Source: Mycobacterium barrassiae (GTDB taxonomy: Bacteria; Actinomycetota; Actinomycetes; Mycobacteriales; Mycobacteriaceae). From it: a stretch of 64,000 nt of DNA. The stretch is taken from positions 1,626-65,625 of the forward strand of contig NZ_JACKUK010000027.1 of NCBI RefSeq assembly GCF_025822765.1, written 5' to 3'. A program made the position numbers and the translations under genes. Of this stretch, positions 12,286 to 24,975 are shown one piece after another. The notes under the pieces are model-generated. The model saw nothing but the letters and a program-made list of their open reading frames with translations, was not told the origin of the DNA and searched no databases. Positions within the stretch are counted from its first letter, which is position 1. Each line of letters starts with the position of its first letter.

Positions 12286-12939
12286 TCAATCCGTCAGTGT
12301 CGAGGGGTCCACCCCGAGTACCTTCGCCACCGCGTCGACGGTCACCGGTCCCTGCCGCAGCACCCGCGGATGGGCGCCGGTGAGGTCGACGATCGTCGAC
12401 GCCGTCTGTTGTTGCGACGGGCCGGCATCGAGGTAGACCTCGACTTGGTCGCCGAGTTGGTCGCGCGCCTCCTGCGCGGTGACTGCGGCGGGCCTGCCCG
12501 AGATGTTCGCGCTCGACACCGCCATCGGCCCCACCTCACGCAGTAGTTCGATGGCCACGGGGTGCAGGGGCATACGCACCATGACGGTGCCCTGTGCGTC
12601 GCCGAGGTCCCATTGCAGCGACGGCGCCTGCCGCACCACCAGACTCAGCGCGCCCGGCCAGAATGCGCGGATGAGTTCGCGGGCGGTGTGCGGTACGGAG
12701 TACACCAGACCCTCGATCGTGTGCCAGGAACCGACGAGAACCGGCACGGGCATGTCACGACCGCGACCCTTGGCCGAAAGCAACGCCGAAACGGCCTCGC
12801 TGTCGAAGGCGTCGGCGCCGATGCCGTAGACCGTGTCCGTCGGCATCACCACCAGGCTGCCGCCCTTGATCGCACTGACGGCCGAGGCGATTCCGATCGC
12901 CCTCGTCTGCTCGTCGCGGCAGTCGAACAGTTCCGTCAT
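12286..12939 (-). CDS. tsaC: L-threonylcarbamoyladenylate synthase (Sua5/YrdC/TsaC)
   Basis: Makes threonylcarbamoyl-AMP for t6A modification of ANN-decoding tRNAs. The 217-aa protein is a YrdC domain, with the N-terminal KGGSLVVMPTDTVYGIGADA segment and the SSANISG loop. It corresponds to Rv1301. It lies in a minus-strand run prfA-prmC-tsaC-wecA with short gaps, so co-transcription is likely. Confidence 0.93.
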   Translation of the reverse strand: MTELFDCRDEQTRAIGIASAVSAIKGGSLVVMPTDTVYGIGADAFDSEAVSALLSAKGRGRDMPVPVLVGSWHTIEGLVYSVPHTARELIRAFWPGALSLVVRQAPSLQWDLGDAQGTVMVRMPLHPVAIELLREVGPMAVSSANISGRPAAVTAQEARDQLGDQVEVYLDAGPSQQQTASTIVDLTGAHPRVLRQGPVTVDAVAKVLGVDPSTLTD

Positions 12940-12951
12940 GAATCCAGCATC

Positions 12952-13815
12952 TCACCGGCACCGGACCGCGGTGACGAACCGGGGTCGTCCCGTCAGGTCG
13001 CGTCGTCCGATCACGTCGTCGAATCGCCCTGCCCGAGTGAAGGCTTCGACCGTCCGCTCCGAGGTGGTGTCATCATGCTCGACGGCGCAGCGCCCGCCGA
13101 TGCGTAGCCACCTGGCCGCCAGCTCCGCGATCGCGTCGATGACGGCCATGCCGTCCGGTCCGCCGAACAGTGCATGCGGCGGATCATGTTCGGCCACTTC
13201 GGGTTCCAATGCCGCACCGTCGGGAATGTACGGCGGGTTGGCCACAAGCAGATCCACCGAGCCGTCGAGTGTGGGCAGCTCGCCCGGTTCGGTGACGTCA
13301 GCCCGGATCAGCTCGACGCCGGTGCCGGCGAGGTTCCTCTCCGCATACTCGAGGGCGCACTCAGAATCGTCGACGGCGACAATGCGGGCGTCTGGCCAGT
13401 GCTTCGACAGCGCGAACGCCAACGCCCCGGTGCCGGTGCACAGATCAACGATCAACGGTTCCTGCGACAGGTGTTGCGCGACAGCCCATTCCAGCATCGC
13501 TTCGGTTTCGGGGCGCGGAATGAACACACCGGGGCCGACCTCCACGGTGACGGGACCGAAGGCGGCCGTTCCGACGATGTGTTGCAGCGGCGTTCGCTTG
13601 ACACGCTCGGCGACGAGTGCGTCGAAACGTTCGAAGAAATCAGGTGCGGGTTCGACGAACGGCAGCCGCCCGCGTTCGACACCTGCGACGTGCGCGGCGA
13701 GGAGTTCGGCGTCCGCTTTCGGGGAACTGATGCCCGCCTCGTCCAGCACCGCCGCGGCGGCGTCGATCGCCCGGCGGAGGTTCGTGCATGCCGGCCCCCG
13801 GCCGAGCCGGGTCAT
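12952..13815 (-). CDS. prmC: peptide chain release factor N5-glutamine methyltransferase
   Basis: Methylates the Gln of the GGQ motif in release factors. The 287-aa protein has an N-terminal helical domain, a SAM-binding fold ([14 protein letters not shown]) and the catalytic NPPY motif ([10 protein letters not shown]). Its start overlaps the prfA stop by 4 bp, so enzyme and substrate are translationally coupled. Confidence 0.95.
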   Translation of the reverse strand: MTRLGRGPACTNLRRAIDAAAAVLDEAGISSPKADAELLAAHVAGVERGRLPFVEPAPDFFERFDALVAERVKRTPLQHIVGTAAFGPVTVEVGPGVFIPRPETEAMLEWAVAQHLSQEPLIVDLCTGTGALAFALSKHWPDARIVAVDDSECALEYAERNLAGTGVELIRADVTEPGELPTLDGSVDLLVANPPYIPDGAALEPEVAEHDPPHALFGGPDGMAVIDAIAELAARWLRIGGRCAVEHDDTTSERTVEAFTRAGRFDDVIGRRDLTGRPRFVTAVRCR

Positions 13816-14885
13816 GTGATCTGCAGCCGCGACTGCTTGTCGGCGGCGGCCAGCGCATCGAACAGCGCGTCGAGGTCACCGTCGAGAACCTGGTCGAGGT
13901 TGTGCGCCTTGAAGTTGATCCGGTGATCGGCGATCCGGTTCTCGGGGAAGTTGTACGTGCGGATCCGCTCGCTGCGGTCGACGGTGCGGATCTGGCTGGC
14001 TCGGTCCGCGGACGCGTCGGCCTGCGCTTGCTCCTCGGCGAGGGCCTGCAGCCGCGCGGCCAGCACCTGCAGGGCGCGCGCCTTGTTCTGCAGCTGCGAG
14101 CGCTCGTTCTGGCAGGTGACTACGATGCCGGTGGGTAGGTGCGTGATCCGCACGGCCGAGTCCGTGGTGTTGACGCCCTGACCGCCTTTGCCCGATGAGC
14201 GGTACACGTCGATGCGCAGATCGGACTCGTCGATCTGGACTTCCTCGATCTCTTCGGGCTCTGGGTAGACGAGCACGCCGGCCGCCGACGTGTGCACGCG
14301 GCCCTGCGACTCGGTCACCGGCACGCGCTGCACCCGGTGGACGCCGCCCTCGAACTTGAGCCGCGACCACACCCCGTCGGCCGAGTCGCCCTTGCTTCTG
14401 ATCGACAGCGTCGCGTCCTTGTAGCCGCCGAGGTCCGAGGTGGTCTCGTCGAGGATGGTGACCGTCCAGCCGTGCCGCTCGGCGTACCGGATGTACATCC
14501 TCGCCAGGTCAGCGGCGAACAATGCCGACTCCTCGCCACCCTCACCGGATTTGACCTCGAGGACGATGTCGTCGGGGTCGTGTGGATCCCGGGGTGCGAG
14601 CAGATCGGTCAGTTGGGTGTCGAGCTGTTCGACGGTCTTCTCCAGCTCTGGCACCTCAGCGGCGAAGGACTCGTCGTCAGCGGCCAGCTCGCGAGCAGCC
14701 TCGAGATCGCCGCGGGCGGCCTCGAGCTTGCGGTAGGTCGCAACGATCGGCGAAACCTGGGCGAACCGTCGGCCCACCTTGCGGGCGGCGGCTGCATCGG
14801 CGTGCAAGTTGGGGTCCGACAGTTGACGCTCGAGGTCGGCATGCTCGGCAAGCAACGCCTCGATCACAGGCGCCGTCTCGGCCAT
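13812..14885 (-). CDS. prfA: peptide chain release factor 1
   Basis: Recognises UAA/UAG stop codons and triggers peptide release. The 357-aa product from ATG at 14885 matches the family length. AAGGAGGA sits 4-11 nt upstream, which decides this start over a longer reading. The GGQ motif is in [16 protein letters not shown]. It overlaps prmC by 4 bp. Confidence 0.97.
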   Translation of the reverse strand: MAETAPVIEALLAEHADLERQLSDPNLHADAAAARKVGRRFAQVSPIVATYRKLEAARGDLEAARELAADDESFAAEVPELEKTVEQLDTQLTDLLAPRDPHDPDDIVLEVKSGEGGEESALFAADLARMYIRYAERHGWTVTILDETTSDLGGYKDATLSIRSKGDSADGVWSRLKFEGGVHRVQRVPVTESQGRVHTSAAGVLVYPEPEEIEEVQIDESDLRIDVYRSSGKGGQGVNTTDSAVRITHLPTGIVVTCQNERSQLQNKARALQVLAARLQALAEEQAQADASADRASQIRTVDRSERIRTYNFPENRIADHRINFKAHNLDQVLDGDLDALFDALAAADKQSRLQIT

Positions 14886-14978
14886 GCCGTCCTCCTTCCG
14901 TGAAGCGCGCTTCCTTCGCCAAACGCAAACCGACGCCCGGCCTGCGCTCGCGCGCAGCATCGGGCGTCGGAAAGTCAG

Positions 14979-15224
14979 CTAGTTGTCGGCAGCCTTGTCA
15001 GCGCCGTTGGCGCCAGCCTTGCGCTTGCCGTACCGCTTCTCGAAGCGGGCCACGCGGCCGCCGCTGTCGAGGATCTTCTGCTTGCCGGTATAGAACGGAT
15101 GGCACTGCGAGCAGACCTCGACGTGGATCTGTCCGCCGGCCTTGGTGCTGCGCGTGGTGAACGTGTTGCCACAACCGCAGTGCACCGTGGTCTCGACATA
15201 GTCAGGGTGAATACCTGATTTCAT
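14979..15224 (-). CDS. rpmE: 50S ribosomal protein L31 (zinc-binding form)
   Basis: An 81-aa L31 that keeps the four-cysteine zinc site (CGC near residue 16 and CSQC near residue 38), so it is the C+ form replaced by a C- paralogue under zinc starvation. It ends in a Lys/Ala-rich tail. A -10-like CATAAT (minus strand, 15311-15316) upstream may be its promoter. 15225-15449 holds no gene. Confidence 0.96.
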   Translation of the reverse strand: MKSGIHPDYVETTVHCGCGNTFTTRSTKAGGQIHVEVCSQCHPFYTGKQKILDSGGRVARFEKRYGKRKAGANGADKAADN

Positions 15225-15449
15225 GGTTTCCTCTTCAATCGTGGGCCCCGGGTCGCCCCTCCGTTGACCAGGAGGTTTCGGCGTGAACCGGAACCGAGGG
15301 TGTCGGCGCCATTATGCCAGGTCAACCGCCAACGGCCTAAACGCGTGCGACGGGGCCACTATTCCTGCCGGGTTACCGACACTCTCCGGCGCCGTCAACC
15401 GCGCTGGTAACCCGCGTTCGGGGGCGGTCTACCGTGCCACAATGCCCGG

Positions 15450-16055
15450 GTGACGACCGGCACAGCCACCAGAACCGTCCGCGACCGGCTGATCGACGCG
15501 GCCGAGGTGTGTATGCGCGCGAAGGGCCTCCGCGCGACGACGGTGTCGGAGGTGGCCGAGGTCGCCGGGGTGTCGCGGGGGTGGCTGTACCGCCACTTCC
15601 CGGACAAGGTCACGCTGCTGGGCGCGGCGATCGTGCGGCTGAACGAGGCGTACTGGTCGGACGCACACGCCATGCTCGAACAAGTCGAGGGCCTGGACCG
15701 GCAGATGGCGTTGGGCATCCGTCACGCCCGCACCGCGTACGACGATCCAGGCGCGCTCCTGATGAAGCTCCGGATGGAGGAACCCGAGGAGTTCGCGGCG
15801 TGCGCGGGCGCCGGGGTCCAGGGACTGGTACCCGACCTGGCCGACTTCTGGTCCCGCTACCTCGTCGCGGCCCACGGTCGCGGCGAGATCCACCCGAACA
15901 CCGACATCGCTGAGGCGTCGGAATGGGTTGCGCGGGTGATCATTTCGCTTGCCACCGTGCCTGGCGACACTCTCGACCCGGAAGACGCCGACGCCGTGCT
16001 CAGGCATTTGCGGCGCTACGTGATGCCGGGCCTGCAGGCCGACCCGTCAGAGTGA
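15450..16055 (+). CDS. TetR family transcriptional regulator
   Basis: A 201-aa one-domain regulator with an N-terminal HTH (about residues 10-57: DRLIDAAEVCMRAKGLRATT, then SRGWLYRHFPDK) and a variable ligand-binding domain. It lies alone between rpmE and rho, pointing toward rho. No adjacent target gene is obvious. Its stop codon overlaps the palindrome at 16054-16104. Confidence 0.88.
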   Translation: MTTGTATRTVRDRLIDAAEVCMRAKGLRATTVSEVAEVAGVSRGWLYRHFPDKVTLLGAAIVRLNEAYWSDAHAMLEQVEGLDRQMALGIRHARTAYDDPGALLMKLRMEEPEEFAACAGAGVQGLVPDLADFWSRYLVAAHGRGEIHPNTDIAEASEWVARVIISLATVPGDTLDPEDADAVLRHLRRYVMPGLQADPSE

Positions 16056-16104
16056 TTTCGGCGTGCGGGGTCTCGCTGAGAGTGACCCAGCACGCCGAAA
16101 CCGC
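16054..16104. repeat. dispersed palindrome, copy 1 (bidirectional terminator candidate)
   Basis: An imperfect inverted repeat of about 22-bp arms, TTTCGGCGTGC...GCACGCCGAAA, around a short loop. It sits between the convergent tetR and rho genes, starting in the tetR stop codon and ending 4 nt from the rho stop. A nearly identical palindrome is at 51195-51247. Position at gene ends suggests transcription termination or mRNA 3'-end protection. Confidence 0.75.
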
Positions 16105-16107
16105 TAG

Positions 16108-18009
16108 TTAGTCGGCGTCCATGTTGCCCGGCGCGGTCTTGGAGACCTGTACCAGGAACTCGTAGTTGTTCTTGGTCTTCCGCAGCTGGCTCATCAGCAG
16201 GTCGATGGCCTGATGCGGATCCAGACCGCTCAACACGCGACGCAGCTTGTGCACGATCGCGAACTCGTCCGGTGAGAGCAGCAGCTCGTCCTTACGGGTA
16301 CCGGACGGGTTGACGTCGACGGCCGGGAAGACGCGGCGCTCGGCGATCTTGCGGTCGAGCTTGAGCTCGGCGTTGCCGGTGCCCTTGAACTCCTCGAAGA
16401 TCACCGTGTCACCGGTCGAGCCGGTCTCCACCATCGCGGTGGCGATGATCGTCAGCGAGCCGCCCTCTTCGATGTTGCGGGCCGCACCGAGGAACCGCTT
16501 CGGCGGATACAGCGCGGTCGAGTCGACACCACCGGACAGGATTCGGCCCGAGGCCGGGGACGCGTTGTTGTAGGCGCGGCCGAGGCGGGTGATCGAGTCG
16601 AGCAGCACGACGACGTCCTTGCCCTGCTCGACGAGCCGCTTGGCACGCTCGATCGCGAGCTCGGCAGCCTGGGTGTGGTCTGACGGCGGGCGGTCGAAGG
16701 TGGAGGCGATGACCTCACCCTTGACCGAGCGCTGCATGTCCGTCACCTCTTCCGGACGCTCGTCGACGAGCACGACCATCAGATGGCATTCCGGATTGTT
16801 CTTGGTGATCGCGTTGGCGATGTCCTGCATGATCGTCGTCTTGCCTGCCTTCGGCGGCGACACGATCAGGGCGCGCTGGCCCTTGCCGATCGGCATGATC
16901 AGGTCGATCACACGGGTCGTCAGCTTCTCCGGTGTCGTCTCCAGGCGCAGGCGCTGGTTCGGGTAGAGCGGAGTCAGCTTGGTGAACTCGGGGCGGTTCT
17001 TGGCGTCTTCGACGGGGCCACCGTTGACGGTGTCCAGTCGAACCAGCGGATTGAACTTCTGCCGCGGGTTCTGGCCGCCGCCTTCGCCGTCCTTCGGCAC
17101 GCGGACCGCACCGGTGACGGCGTCACCACGGCGCAGGCCGTTCTTGCGGACCATGTTCATGGACACGTAGACGTCGTTGGGGCCGGCCAGGTAACCCGAC
17201 GTGCGAACGAACGCGTAGTTGTCGAGCACGTCGAGGATGCCCGCGACGGGCTGGACGACGTCGTCCTCGCGCAGTTCGGTGTCGCGATCTCCGCCGCCCT
17301 CGCCGCCGCGCTCACGGCGCCTGCGATCTCGGAACCGGCGACCGCGACGACCCTGACGGCCCTCGCCGTCGTCGTCGTTGTTCTGGTTGTTGCGGTTCTG
17401 CTGACCACCGCCCAGCTGGTCGTCGCCGTCGGACTTCTCGCCCTCGCCCTTCGGGCGCTGCTTGGCGTTCTGATCGCTGCCAGCATCGGACTTGCTGTCC
17501 TGGCCGCCGCCCTGATCGGCGTTACCGGGGGCGCCGGACTCACGGGAGGCGCCGCGACGCTCGCGGCGGGGACGCTGCTGGCCGCCTTGTTCACCGGAGT
17601 TCCGGTCGTCGGTGCCGGTCTCGGCCGGTGCGCCGGAAGCAGGCTCGGCATCGGAAGCTTGCGTCGTATCGGCGGCAGGCGCACTTCCGGCCTGGCCGGT
17701 GTCCGCGGTGGCTTTCTTGGCCGCGCCGTTGGCCTCGCCGCGGTGCGCACGGATGGCGGCGACCAGTTCGCTCTTGCGCATTCCGGAGGCGCCCTCGACA
17801 CCGATCTGCTTGGCGAGTGCCCGCAGTTCGGGCAGCACCATGTTCGACAGGGAGGCCGCACGATCTCCGGACGCCGGGACGGTTTCCGCAGTAGGTGTGC
17901 TGTCGGACGGCGCTTGGGCCGCCGGAGTTGAGATGTCTGAATTCACGGGGCTCTGCAGCTGTTCGGATTCGCTGCTACCGCCAGCCGTGATCAGGTCCGT
18001 TTCGGTCAC
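16108..18009 (-). CDS. rho: transcription termination factor Rho
   Basis: RNA-dependent hexameric helicase that terminates transcription. The 633-aa protein has the N-terminal SAP-like segment, a long Gly/Asn/Arg/Asp-rich low-complexity insert (about 85-240) typical of actinobacterial Rho, the RNA-binding fold, and an ATPase domain with the P-loop PPKAGKTT (about 386). The insert accounts for the excess over the 419-aa E. coli protein. Expressed from a promoter at 18229-18257 with a long leader. Confidence 0.97.
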   Translation of the reverse strand: MTETDLITAGGSSESEQLQSPVNSDISTPAAQAPSDSTPTAETVPASGDRAASLSNMVLPELRALAKQIGVEGASGMRKSELVAAIRAHRGEANGAAKKATADTGQAGSAPAADTTQASDAEPASGAPAETGTDDRNSGEQGGQQRPRRERRGASRESGAPGNADQGGGQDSKSDAGSDQNAKQRPKGEGEKSDGDDQLGGGQQNRNNQNNDDDGEGRQGRRGRRFRDRRRRERGGEGGGDRDTELREDDVVQPVAGILDVLDNYAFVRTSGYLAGPNDVYVSMNMVRKNGLRRGDAVTGAVRVPKDGEGGGQNPRQKFNPLVRLDTVNGGPVEDAKNRPEFTKLTPLYPNQRLRLETTPEKLTTRVIDLIMPIGKGQRALIVSPPKAGKTTIMQDIANAITKNNPECHLMVVLVDERPEEVTDMQRSVKGEVIASTFDRPPSDHTQAAELAIERAKRLVEQGKDVVVLLDSITRLGRAYNNASPASGRILSGGVDSTALYPPKRFLGAARNIEEGGSLTIIATAMVETGSTGDTVIFEEFKGTGNAELKLDRKIAERRVFPAVDVNPSGTRKDELLLSPDEFAIVHKLRRVLSGLDPHQAIDLLMSQLRKTKNNYEFLVQVSKTAPGNMDAD

Positions 18010-18228
18010 GGATGTCCTTTCTTTCCCTCGCTGATCGAGTCATGCGGGGGTTCGGTGCGTTCAGCTGATCCGCTGAACGCGGTGGTCCCACCATTGCCTC
18101 TGCAACAGTGATCGCCAGGATTCGCCGGGATACGGCGAACCGTCAGTCCACGAGATGAGCACTTGAAAGAAGAGTGGTCGTCCTAGTGTCGGCGCAGGCA
18201 GAGACGCTGCAATTGCTGGACGAGAGCG

Positions 18229-18257
18229 AGAATAACTCGCTTCCGTGCTGGAAGCAA
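18229..18257 (-). promoter_or_regulatory. rho promoter with about 215-nt leader
   Basis: On the minus strand TTGCTT (18252-18257), a 17-nt spacer and TATTCT (18229-18234) form a good housekeeping-type promoter. The implied transcript start near 18222 leaves a leader of about 213 nt before the rho ATG at 18009. The spacer holds the hairpin GCTTCC-AGCAC-GGAAGC. Rho genes are commonly autoregulated through their leader. The 18010-18309 gap otherwise shows no gene. Confidence 0.6.
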
Positions 18258-18309
18258 GAATCCCGCTGGTTCGCATGTGACTCCTGTTGCTGATGCTTCC
18301 CAGCTCAGG

Positions 18310-20344
<2,035 letters not shown>

Positions 20345-20348
<4 letters not shown>

Positions 20349-21670
20349 TCGGTGGTTCCTTCCAGGCGGAGCACGCTGTTGATGCCTTCGACGACGTCGA
20401 GATCCGCCAGTGCCTCAACGGTCTCGGAGAGTGCGGCGTCGGTGGCCTGGTGGGTGACGACCACGATCCGTGCGCCGCACCGCTGACCGCCTTCGTCCAC
20501 CATGCCCTCCTGGCGCACCTCGGCGATGCTGACCTCGCGCTTGCCGAATTCGGCTGCTACAGAGGACAACACGCCCGGTCGGTCGGCGACGTTCATGCTC
20601 ACGTAGTACCGGGTCGGAATGAACCCGATGGGCGAGATCGGCAGCTTGGCGTACTTGGATTCGCGCGGGCCGCGTCCGCCCTGCACCCGGTTGCGCGCCG
20701 CCATGACCAGATCGCCCATCACCGCGGAGGCGGTCGGCGCGCCGCCTGCGCCCTGTCCGTAGAACATCAGCCGGCCCGCGGCCTCCGCTTCGACGACAAC
20801 GGCGTTGAACGCGCCGTTGACCGATGCGAGCGGATGTGTCAGAGGTACGAGCGCTGGATACACCCGCGCCGAAACCCGTTCCAGCCCTTCGTCGGTGGTG
20901 AGCCGTTCGCAGATCGCCAACAGCTTGATGGTGCAACCGAGTGCGCGCGCCGAAGCGAAGTCCGCCGAGGTGACCTTAGTGATGCCTTCGCGGTACACGT
21001 CGTCCGCGGTCACCCGGGTGTGGAAGGCGATCGAGGCAAGGATGGCGGCCTTGGCGGCCGCGTCGTAACCCTCGACGTCGGCGGTCGGGTCCGCTTCGGC
21101 GTAACCGAGCGCGCTCGCATCGGCCAGCGCCGAGGTGTAGTCCGCGCCCGTGCTGTCCATCTCGGAGAGGATGTAGTTCGTCGTGCCGTTGACGATGCCC
21201 GCGACCCTGATCACGGTGTCGCCGGCAAGCGACTGGGTCAGCGGGCGGATGACGGGGATCGCGCCGGCCACGGCCGCCTCGAAATACAGGTCGACGTGGG
21301 CATGCTCGGCGGCCTGCGCCAGTTCCCCTGTGGAGACGGCCATCAGCGCCTTGTTGGCGGTGACGACGGACTTGCCCTGTTCCAGCGCGGACAGAATCGC
21401 CTTGCGCGCGGGTTCGACCGGTCCCATCAGTTCGACGACGATGTCGACGTCGTCGCGCGAGACGAGCTCGTCGATGTTGTCGGTCAACATGTCGACGGGC
21501 ACACCACGGTCGTCGGCCACTCTGCGAACGCCGATGCCACGCAGCACCAGAGGTGCGCCGATCCGCGCGGCCAGGTCCTGCGCGCTCTCCTCGATGATGC
21601 GCACCACCTCGCTGCCTACGTTCCCAAAGCCCAGGACCGCTACGCCGATCGGCTTCTCGTCGGTGCTCAT
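20345..21670 (-). CDS. hom: homoserine dehydrogenase
   Basis: Reduces aspartate semialdehyde to homoserine, the branch point to Thr and Met. The 441-aa protein has an N-terminal NAD(P) fold (GFGNVGSEV), a catalytic domain and a C-terminal ACT domain (about 365-440) for feedback control by threonine. It lies 2 bp downstream of lysA and overlaps thrC. Confidence 0.97.
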
Positions 21671-21672
21671 GG

Positions 21673-23091
21673 CTACCTCACTTCCAGACTGAGTAGATCG
21701 TCGACCGTCTCCCGGCGCAGGATCAGGCGGGCCTGCCCATCGCGCACGGCCACCACGGCGGGACGGCCGATCAGGTTGTAACGGCTCGACATGGAATAGC
21801 AGTAGGCGCCCGTCGCTGCGACTCCCAGCAGATCGCCGGGCTTGATGTCGTCGGGCACCCAGGTGTCGCGCACCACGATATCGCCGCTTTCGCAGTGCTT
21901 TCCGACGATGCGGCCCAGCGTCGACGAGCCCTCGCTGGCTCGGGAGATGAGGCGAACGTCGTACTCCGCGCCGTACAGCGACGTGCGGATGTTGTCGCTC
22001 ATCCCGCCGTCGACGCTGACATAGCGGCGATGCGCGGTCGGGCTGACCGCGACGTCTTTGACGGTGCCGACTTCATACAGCGTGATGGTGCCGGGCCCGG
22101 CGATCGCACGGCCGGGCTCGACGACGAGCTTCGGTGCGGGCAGTCCGACCGCCGCCGACTCGTCGCGGACGATGGCGCTGAGCTTGGCGGCGAGATCCTG
22201 CACCGGCGGCGGATCATCTTGGGGCAGATAGGAGATGCCGAGCCCGCCGCCGAGGTCGACGATCGACATCTGCGAGGTCTTCTCCACACCGAATTCGGCG
22301 ACCACGTCGCGAAGCAGGCCGATCACACGGTGCGCGGCGATCTCGAAGCCGGCGACGTCGAAGATCTGCGACCCGATGTGGCTGTGCAGGCCGACCAAGC
22401 GCAGATGATCGGTGGCGAACACGCGGCGCACCGCCGCCATCGCGGCGCCGCTGGCGAGCGACAGCCCGAACTTCTGGTCTTCGTGCGCGGTCGAGATGAA
22501 CTCGTGAGTGTGGGCCTCGACGCCGACGGTCACGCGCACGAGGACGTCTTGGACGACACCAGCCGCGCCGGCGATCTCGTCGAGGCGCTCGATCTCGACC
22601 ATCGAGTCCAACACCACGTGCTCGATGCCGGCCTTCACGGCGGCGGTCAGCTCTTCGACGGATTTGTTGTTGCCGTGCAACGCGATCCGCTCGGCCGGAA
22701 ACCTCGCATGCAGCGCGACGGCCAGCTCGCCACCGGTCGCCACGTCGAGCGAGAGGCCCTCTTCGGCGACCCAGCGTGCGACCTCGGTGCACATGAACGC
22801 CTTCGCCGCGTACCGCACGTACTCACCGCCGCCGAATGCCGCCGCAATCTCGCGGCAGCGCGACCGGAAGTCGTCCTCGTCGATCACGAAGACCGGAGTG
22901 CCGAACTCGGCGGCGATATCGGCGACCGACACACCCGCGATCGACACCACACCGTCGTCGCCCCGAACAGTGTTGCGGGGCCACACATTTGGCGCAAGTC
23001 GCAACACCTCATCCGCGGAAAGCGGACGGGGCGGCGCACCACCGTGGTGGATCTCTTCGGCGTGCCGGGGACCGGCGGGGTGTGCGATCAC
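21673..23091 (-). CDS. lysA: diaminopimelate decarboxylase
   Basis: Last step of lysine synthesis: decarboxylates meso-DAP. The 472-aa fold-type III PLP enzyme has the PLP lysine in VRYAAKAFM, the glycine-rich phosphate loop [10 protein letters not shown] and the active-site KHCESGD. It overlaps the argS stop by 4 bp. It forms one minus-strand cluster with argS and the threonine genes. Confidence 0.97.
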   Translation of the reverse strand: MIAHPAGPRHAEEIHHGGAPPRPLSADEVLRLAPNVWPRNTVRGDDGVVSIAGVSVADIAAEFGTPVFVIDEDDFRSRCREIAAAFGGGEYVRYAAKAFMCTEVARWVAEEGLSLDVATGGELAVALHARFPAERIALHGNNKSVEELTAAVKAGIEHVVLDSMVEIERLDEIAGAAGVVQDVLVRVTVGVEAHTHEFISTAHEDQKFGLSLASGAAMAAVRRVFATDHLRLVGLHSHIGSQIFDVAGFEIAAHRVIGLLRDVVAEFGVEKTSQMSIVDLGGGLGISYLPQDDPPPVQDLAAKLSAIVRDESAAVGLPAPKLVVEPGRAIAGPGTITLYEVGTVKDVAVSPTAHRRYVSVDGGMSDNIRTSLYGAEYDVRLISRASEGSSTLGRIVGKHCESGDIVVRDTWVPDDIKPGDLLGVAATGAYCYSMSSRYNLIGRPAVVAVRDGQARLILRRETVDDLLSLEVR

Positions 23092-24737
23092 ATCCGCTCC
23101 GGGGCGGTGACGCCGAGGATGCCGAGGCCGTTGGCGATCACCTGGCGCGTCGCGTCGCAGAGCGCCAGGCGTGCGGAGTGCAGATCGTTGGGCTCTTCGT
23201 CACCCTGCGGCAGCACGCGGCAGGAGTCGTAGAACCGGTGGTAGTCGCCTGCGAGATCCTCGAGGTACCGCGAGACACGATGTGGTTCACGAAGCGCCGC
23301 AGCGGTTTTCAGCACGCGGGGGAACTCACCGATGTTGCGGATCAGCACCCCCTCTTTCTCGTGCGTGAGCAGGTCGAGGTGCTCGGCGCTGGCCGTGATG
23401 CCCAACTCCGCAGCGTTGCGGGCGAGCGCCGACAGCCTTGCGTGCGCGTATTGCACGTAATAGACCGGGTTTTCGTTCGAGGCCGACGACCACAATGCCA
23501 GGTCGATGTCGATCGGAGTGTCCACCGAGGACCGGATCAGCGAGTACCGCGCGGCGTCGACACCGATGGCCTCGACGAGGTCGTCGAGCGTGATCACCGT
23601 GCCGGCACGCTTGCTCATCCGCACGGGCTGGCCGTCGCGGACCAGGTTGACCATCTGACCGATCAGCACCTCGACGGTGGCAGGGTCCTCACCGAGGGAC
23701 GAAGCGATCGCCTTGAGGCGGGCGATGTAGCCGTGGTGGTCGGCGCCGAGCATGTAGATACACAGGTCGAAACCACGCTCGCGCTTGTCGAGGTAGTAGG
23801 CGATGTCCGCGGCGACGTATGCGGGCGCACCGTCGCTCTTGATCACGACGCGGTCCTTGTCGTCGCCGAAGTCGGTGGTGCGCAACCAGACTGCGCCGTC
23901 CTTTTCGTACACCTTTCCCGCTTCGCGCAGCTTGGCGATCGCCTGCTCGACCCTGCCGGAGGTGTGCATCGAGTCTTCGTGGGTGTAGACGTCGAAGTCG
24001 GTACCGAACTCGTGCAGCGACGCCTTGATATGGGCGAACATCAGGTCGACGCCGATGGCGCGGAACGTCTCCCGCATCTCGTCGTCGGGCAGGGACAGCG
24101 CGTCGGGCTCTTTGGCGAGTACCTGGGCGGCAATGTCTTTGATGTAGTCCCCGGCATAGCCGTCGTCGGGCGTCGGCTCGCCCTTCGCGGCGGCGATCAG
24201 TGAATTGGCGAACCGATCGATCTGGGCGCCGTGGTCGTTGAAGTAGTACTCGCGGACCACCTTGGCGCCCTGCGTCGACAGCACACGACCCAGCGCGTCG
24301 CCGACGGCCGCCCATCGGGTACCGCCGATGTGGATGGGCCCGGTCGGGTTGGCGGAGACGAACTCGAGGTTGATGTTCTCGTCGAGCTCGTCTGAATGCC
24401 CGTAGTTCGCGCCGGCGTCGATCACGTTCGCGACGATCACGTTCTGGGCCGAGGCGTCCAGGCGCAGGTTGACGAAGCCAGGCCCCGCGACATCGGCGTC
24501 GGCGATGCCGTCGGCCTGGGCCAGCGCGGCGGCAAGCCAGCCGGCCAGCTCGCGGGGGTTCGCGCCGACCTTCTTGCCCAGCTGGAGGGCCAGGTTGGTG
24601 GCGTAATCGCCGTGGTCGGGGTTACGGGGACGCTCGACGGTGACCGTAGCGGGAAGGGCTGAGGTGTCGAGGCCGTGCTCGGAGAGCACCGCGGTCGCGG
24701 TGCTCTTGAGCAGCTCTGCCAGATCGGCGGGGGTCAC
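23088..24737 (-). CDS. argS: arginyl-tRNA synthetase
   Basis: Charges tRNA-Arg. The 549-aa class I synthetase has the HIGH-like motif PIHIGGTRW, a KMSKS-like MSKRAG and the C-terminal DALR anticodon-binding domain. It is the first gene of the argS-lysA-hom-thrC-thrB run and is divergent from a tRNA-Arg gene about 100 bp away. Confidence 0.97.
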   Translation of the reverse strand: MTPADLAELLKSTATAVLSEHGLDTSALPATVTVERPRNPDHGDYATNLALQLGKKVGANPRELAGWLAAALAQADGIADADVAGPGFVNLRLDASAQNVIVANVIDAGANYGHSDELDENINLEFVSANPTGPIHIGGTRWAAVGDALGRVLSTQGAKVVREYYFNDHGAQIDRFANSLIAAAKGEPTPDDGYAGDYIKDIAAQVLAKEPDALSLPDDEMRETFRAIGVDLMFAHIKASLHEFGTDFDVYTHEDSMHTSGRVEQAIAKLREAGKVYEKDGAVWLRTTDFGDDKDRVVIKSDGAPAYVAADIAYYLDKRERGFDLCIYMLGADHHGYIARLKAIASSLGEDPATVEVLIGQMVNLVRDGQPVRMSKRAGTVITLDDLVEAIGVDAARYSLIRSSVDTPIDIDLALWSSASNENPVYYVQYAHARLSALARNAAELGITASAEHLDLLTHEKEGVLIRNIGEFPRVLKTAAALREPHRVSRYLEDLAGDYHRFYDSCRVLPQGDEEPNDLHSARLALCDATRQVIANGLGILGVTAPERM

Positions 24738-24841
24738 GAGGGTCCATCCTATGGTCTGACATGGTCAGGCCCCGAATCCGTTTCCACTCACGTCGATGCG
24801 TTAGGCTGTCCACGCCCATCGGCGCAGCGTCATCCGTGTGC

Positions 24842-24914
24842 GCCCCCGTAGCTCAGGGGATAGAGCGTCTGCCTCCGGAGCAGAAGGCCGCAGGTTCGAA
24901 TCCTGCCGGGGGCA
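24842..24914 (+). tRNA. tRNA-Arg (CCG)
   Basis: A full cloverleaf: acceptor GCCCCCG/CGGGGGC, D arm GCTC...GAGC, anticodon stem TCTGC/GCAGA with loop CTCCGGA giving anticodon CCG, and T arm GCAGG-TTCGAAT-CCTGC. The discriminator is A24914, and CCA follows at 24915-24917, supplied by the integrated element. The 3' half is the target site of the element to its right. A TAGGCT -10 candidate lies at 24802-24807. Confidence 0.96.
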
Positions 24915-24915
24915 C
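24888..24915 (+). repeat. attL of the integrated element
   Basis: A 28-bp sequence covering the T arm and 3' acceptor strand of tRNA-Arg, identical to 37331-37358. The bases on either side of the match differ between the two copies. This defines the ends of a 12.4-kb integrated element whose tyrosine integrase is encoded next to the far copy. Confidence 0.93.
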
Positions 24916-24953
24916 CACGTCTGACCTGGTAAAACAGGGTTTCACAGGGTGAC

Positions 24954-24975
24954 CTACCTATCCGTTACCCATGCC
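24954..24975 (+). promoter_or_regulatory. integrase arm-type site pair, copy 1
   Basis: Two tandem 11-bp units, CTACCTATCCG then TTACCCATGCC, 38 bp inside attL. The same tandem motif is found at 34804 and 37198 in the same orientation. In the excised circle copies 1 and 3 would flank the core, as arm sites do. Confidence 0.65.
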
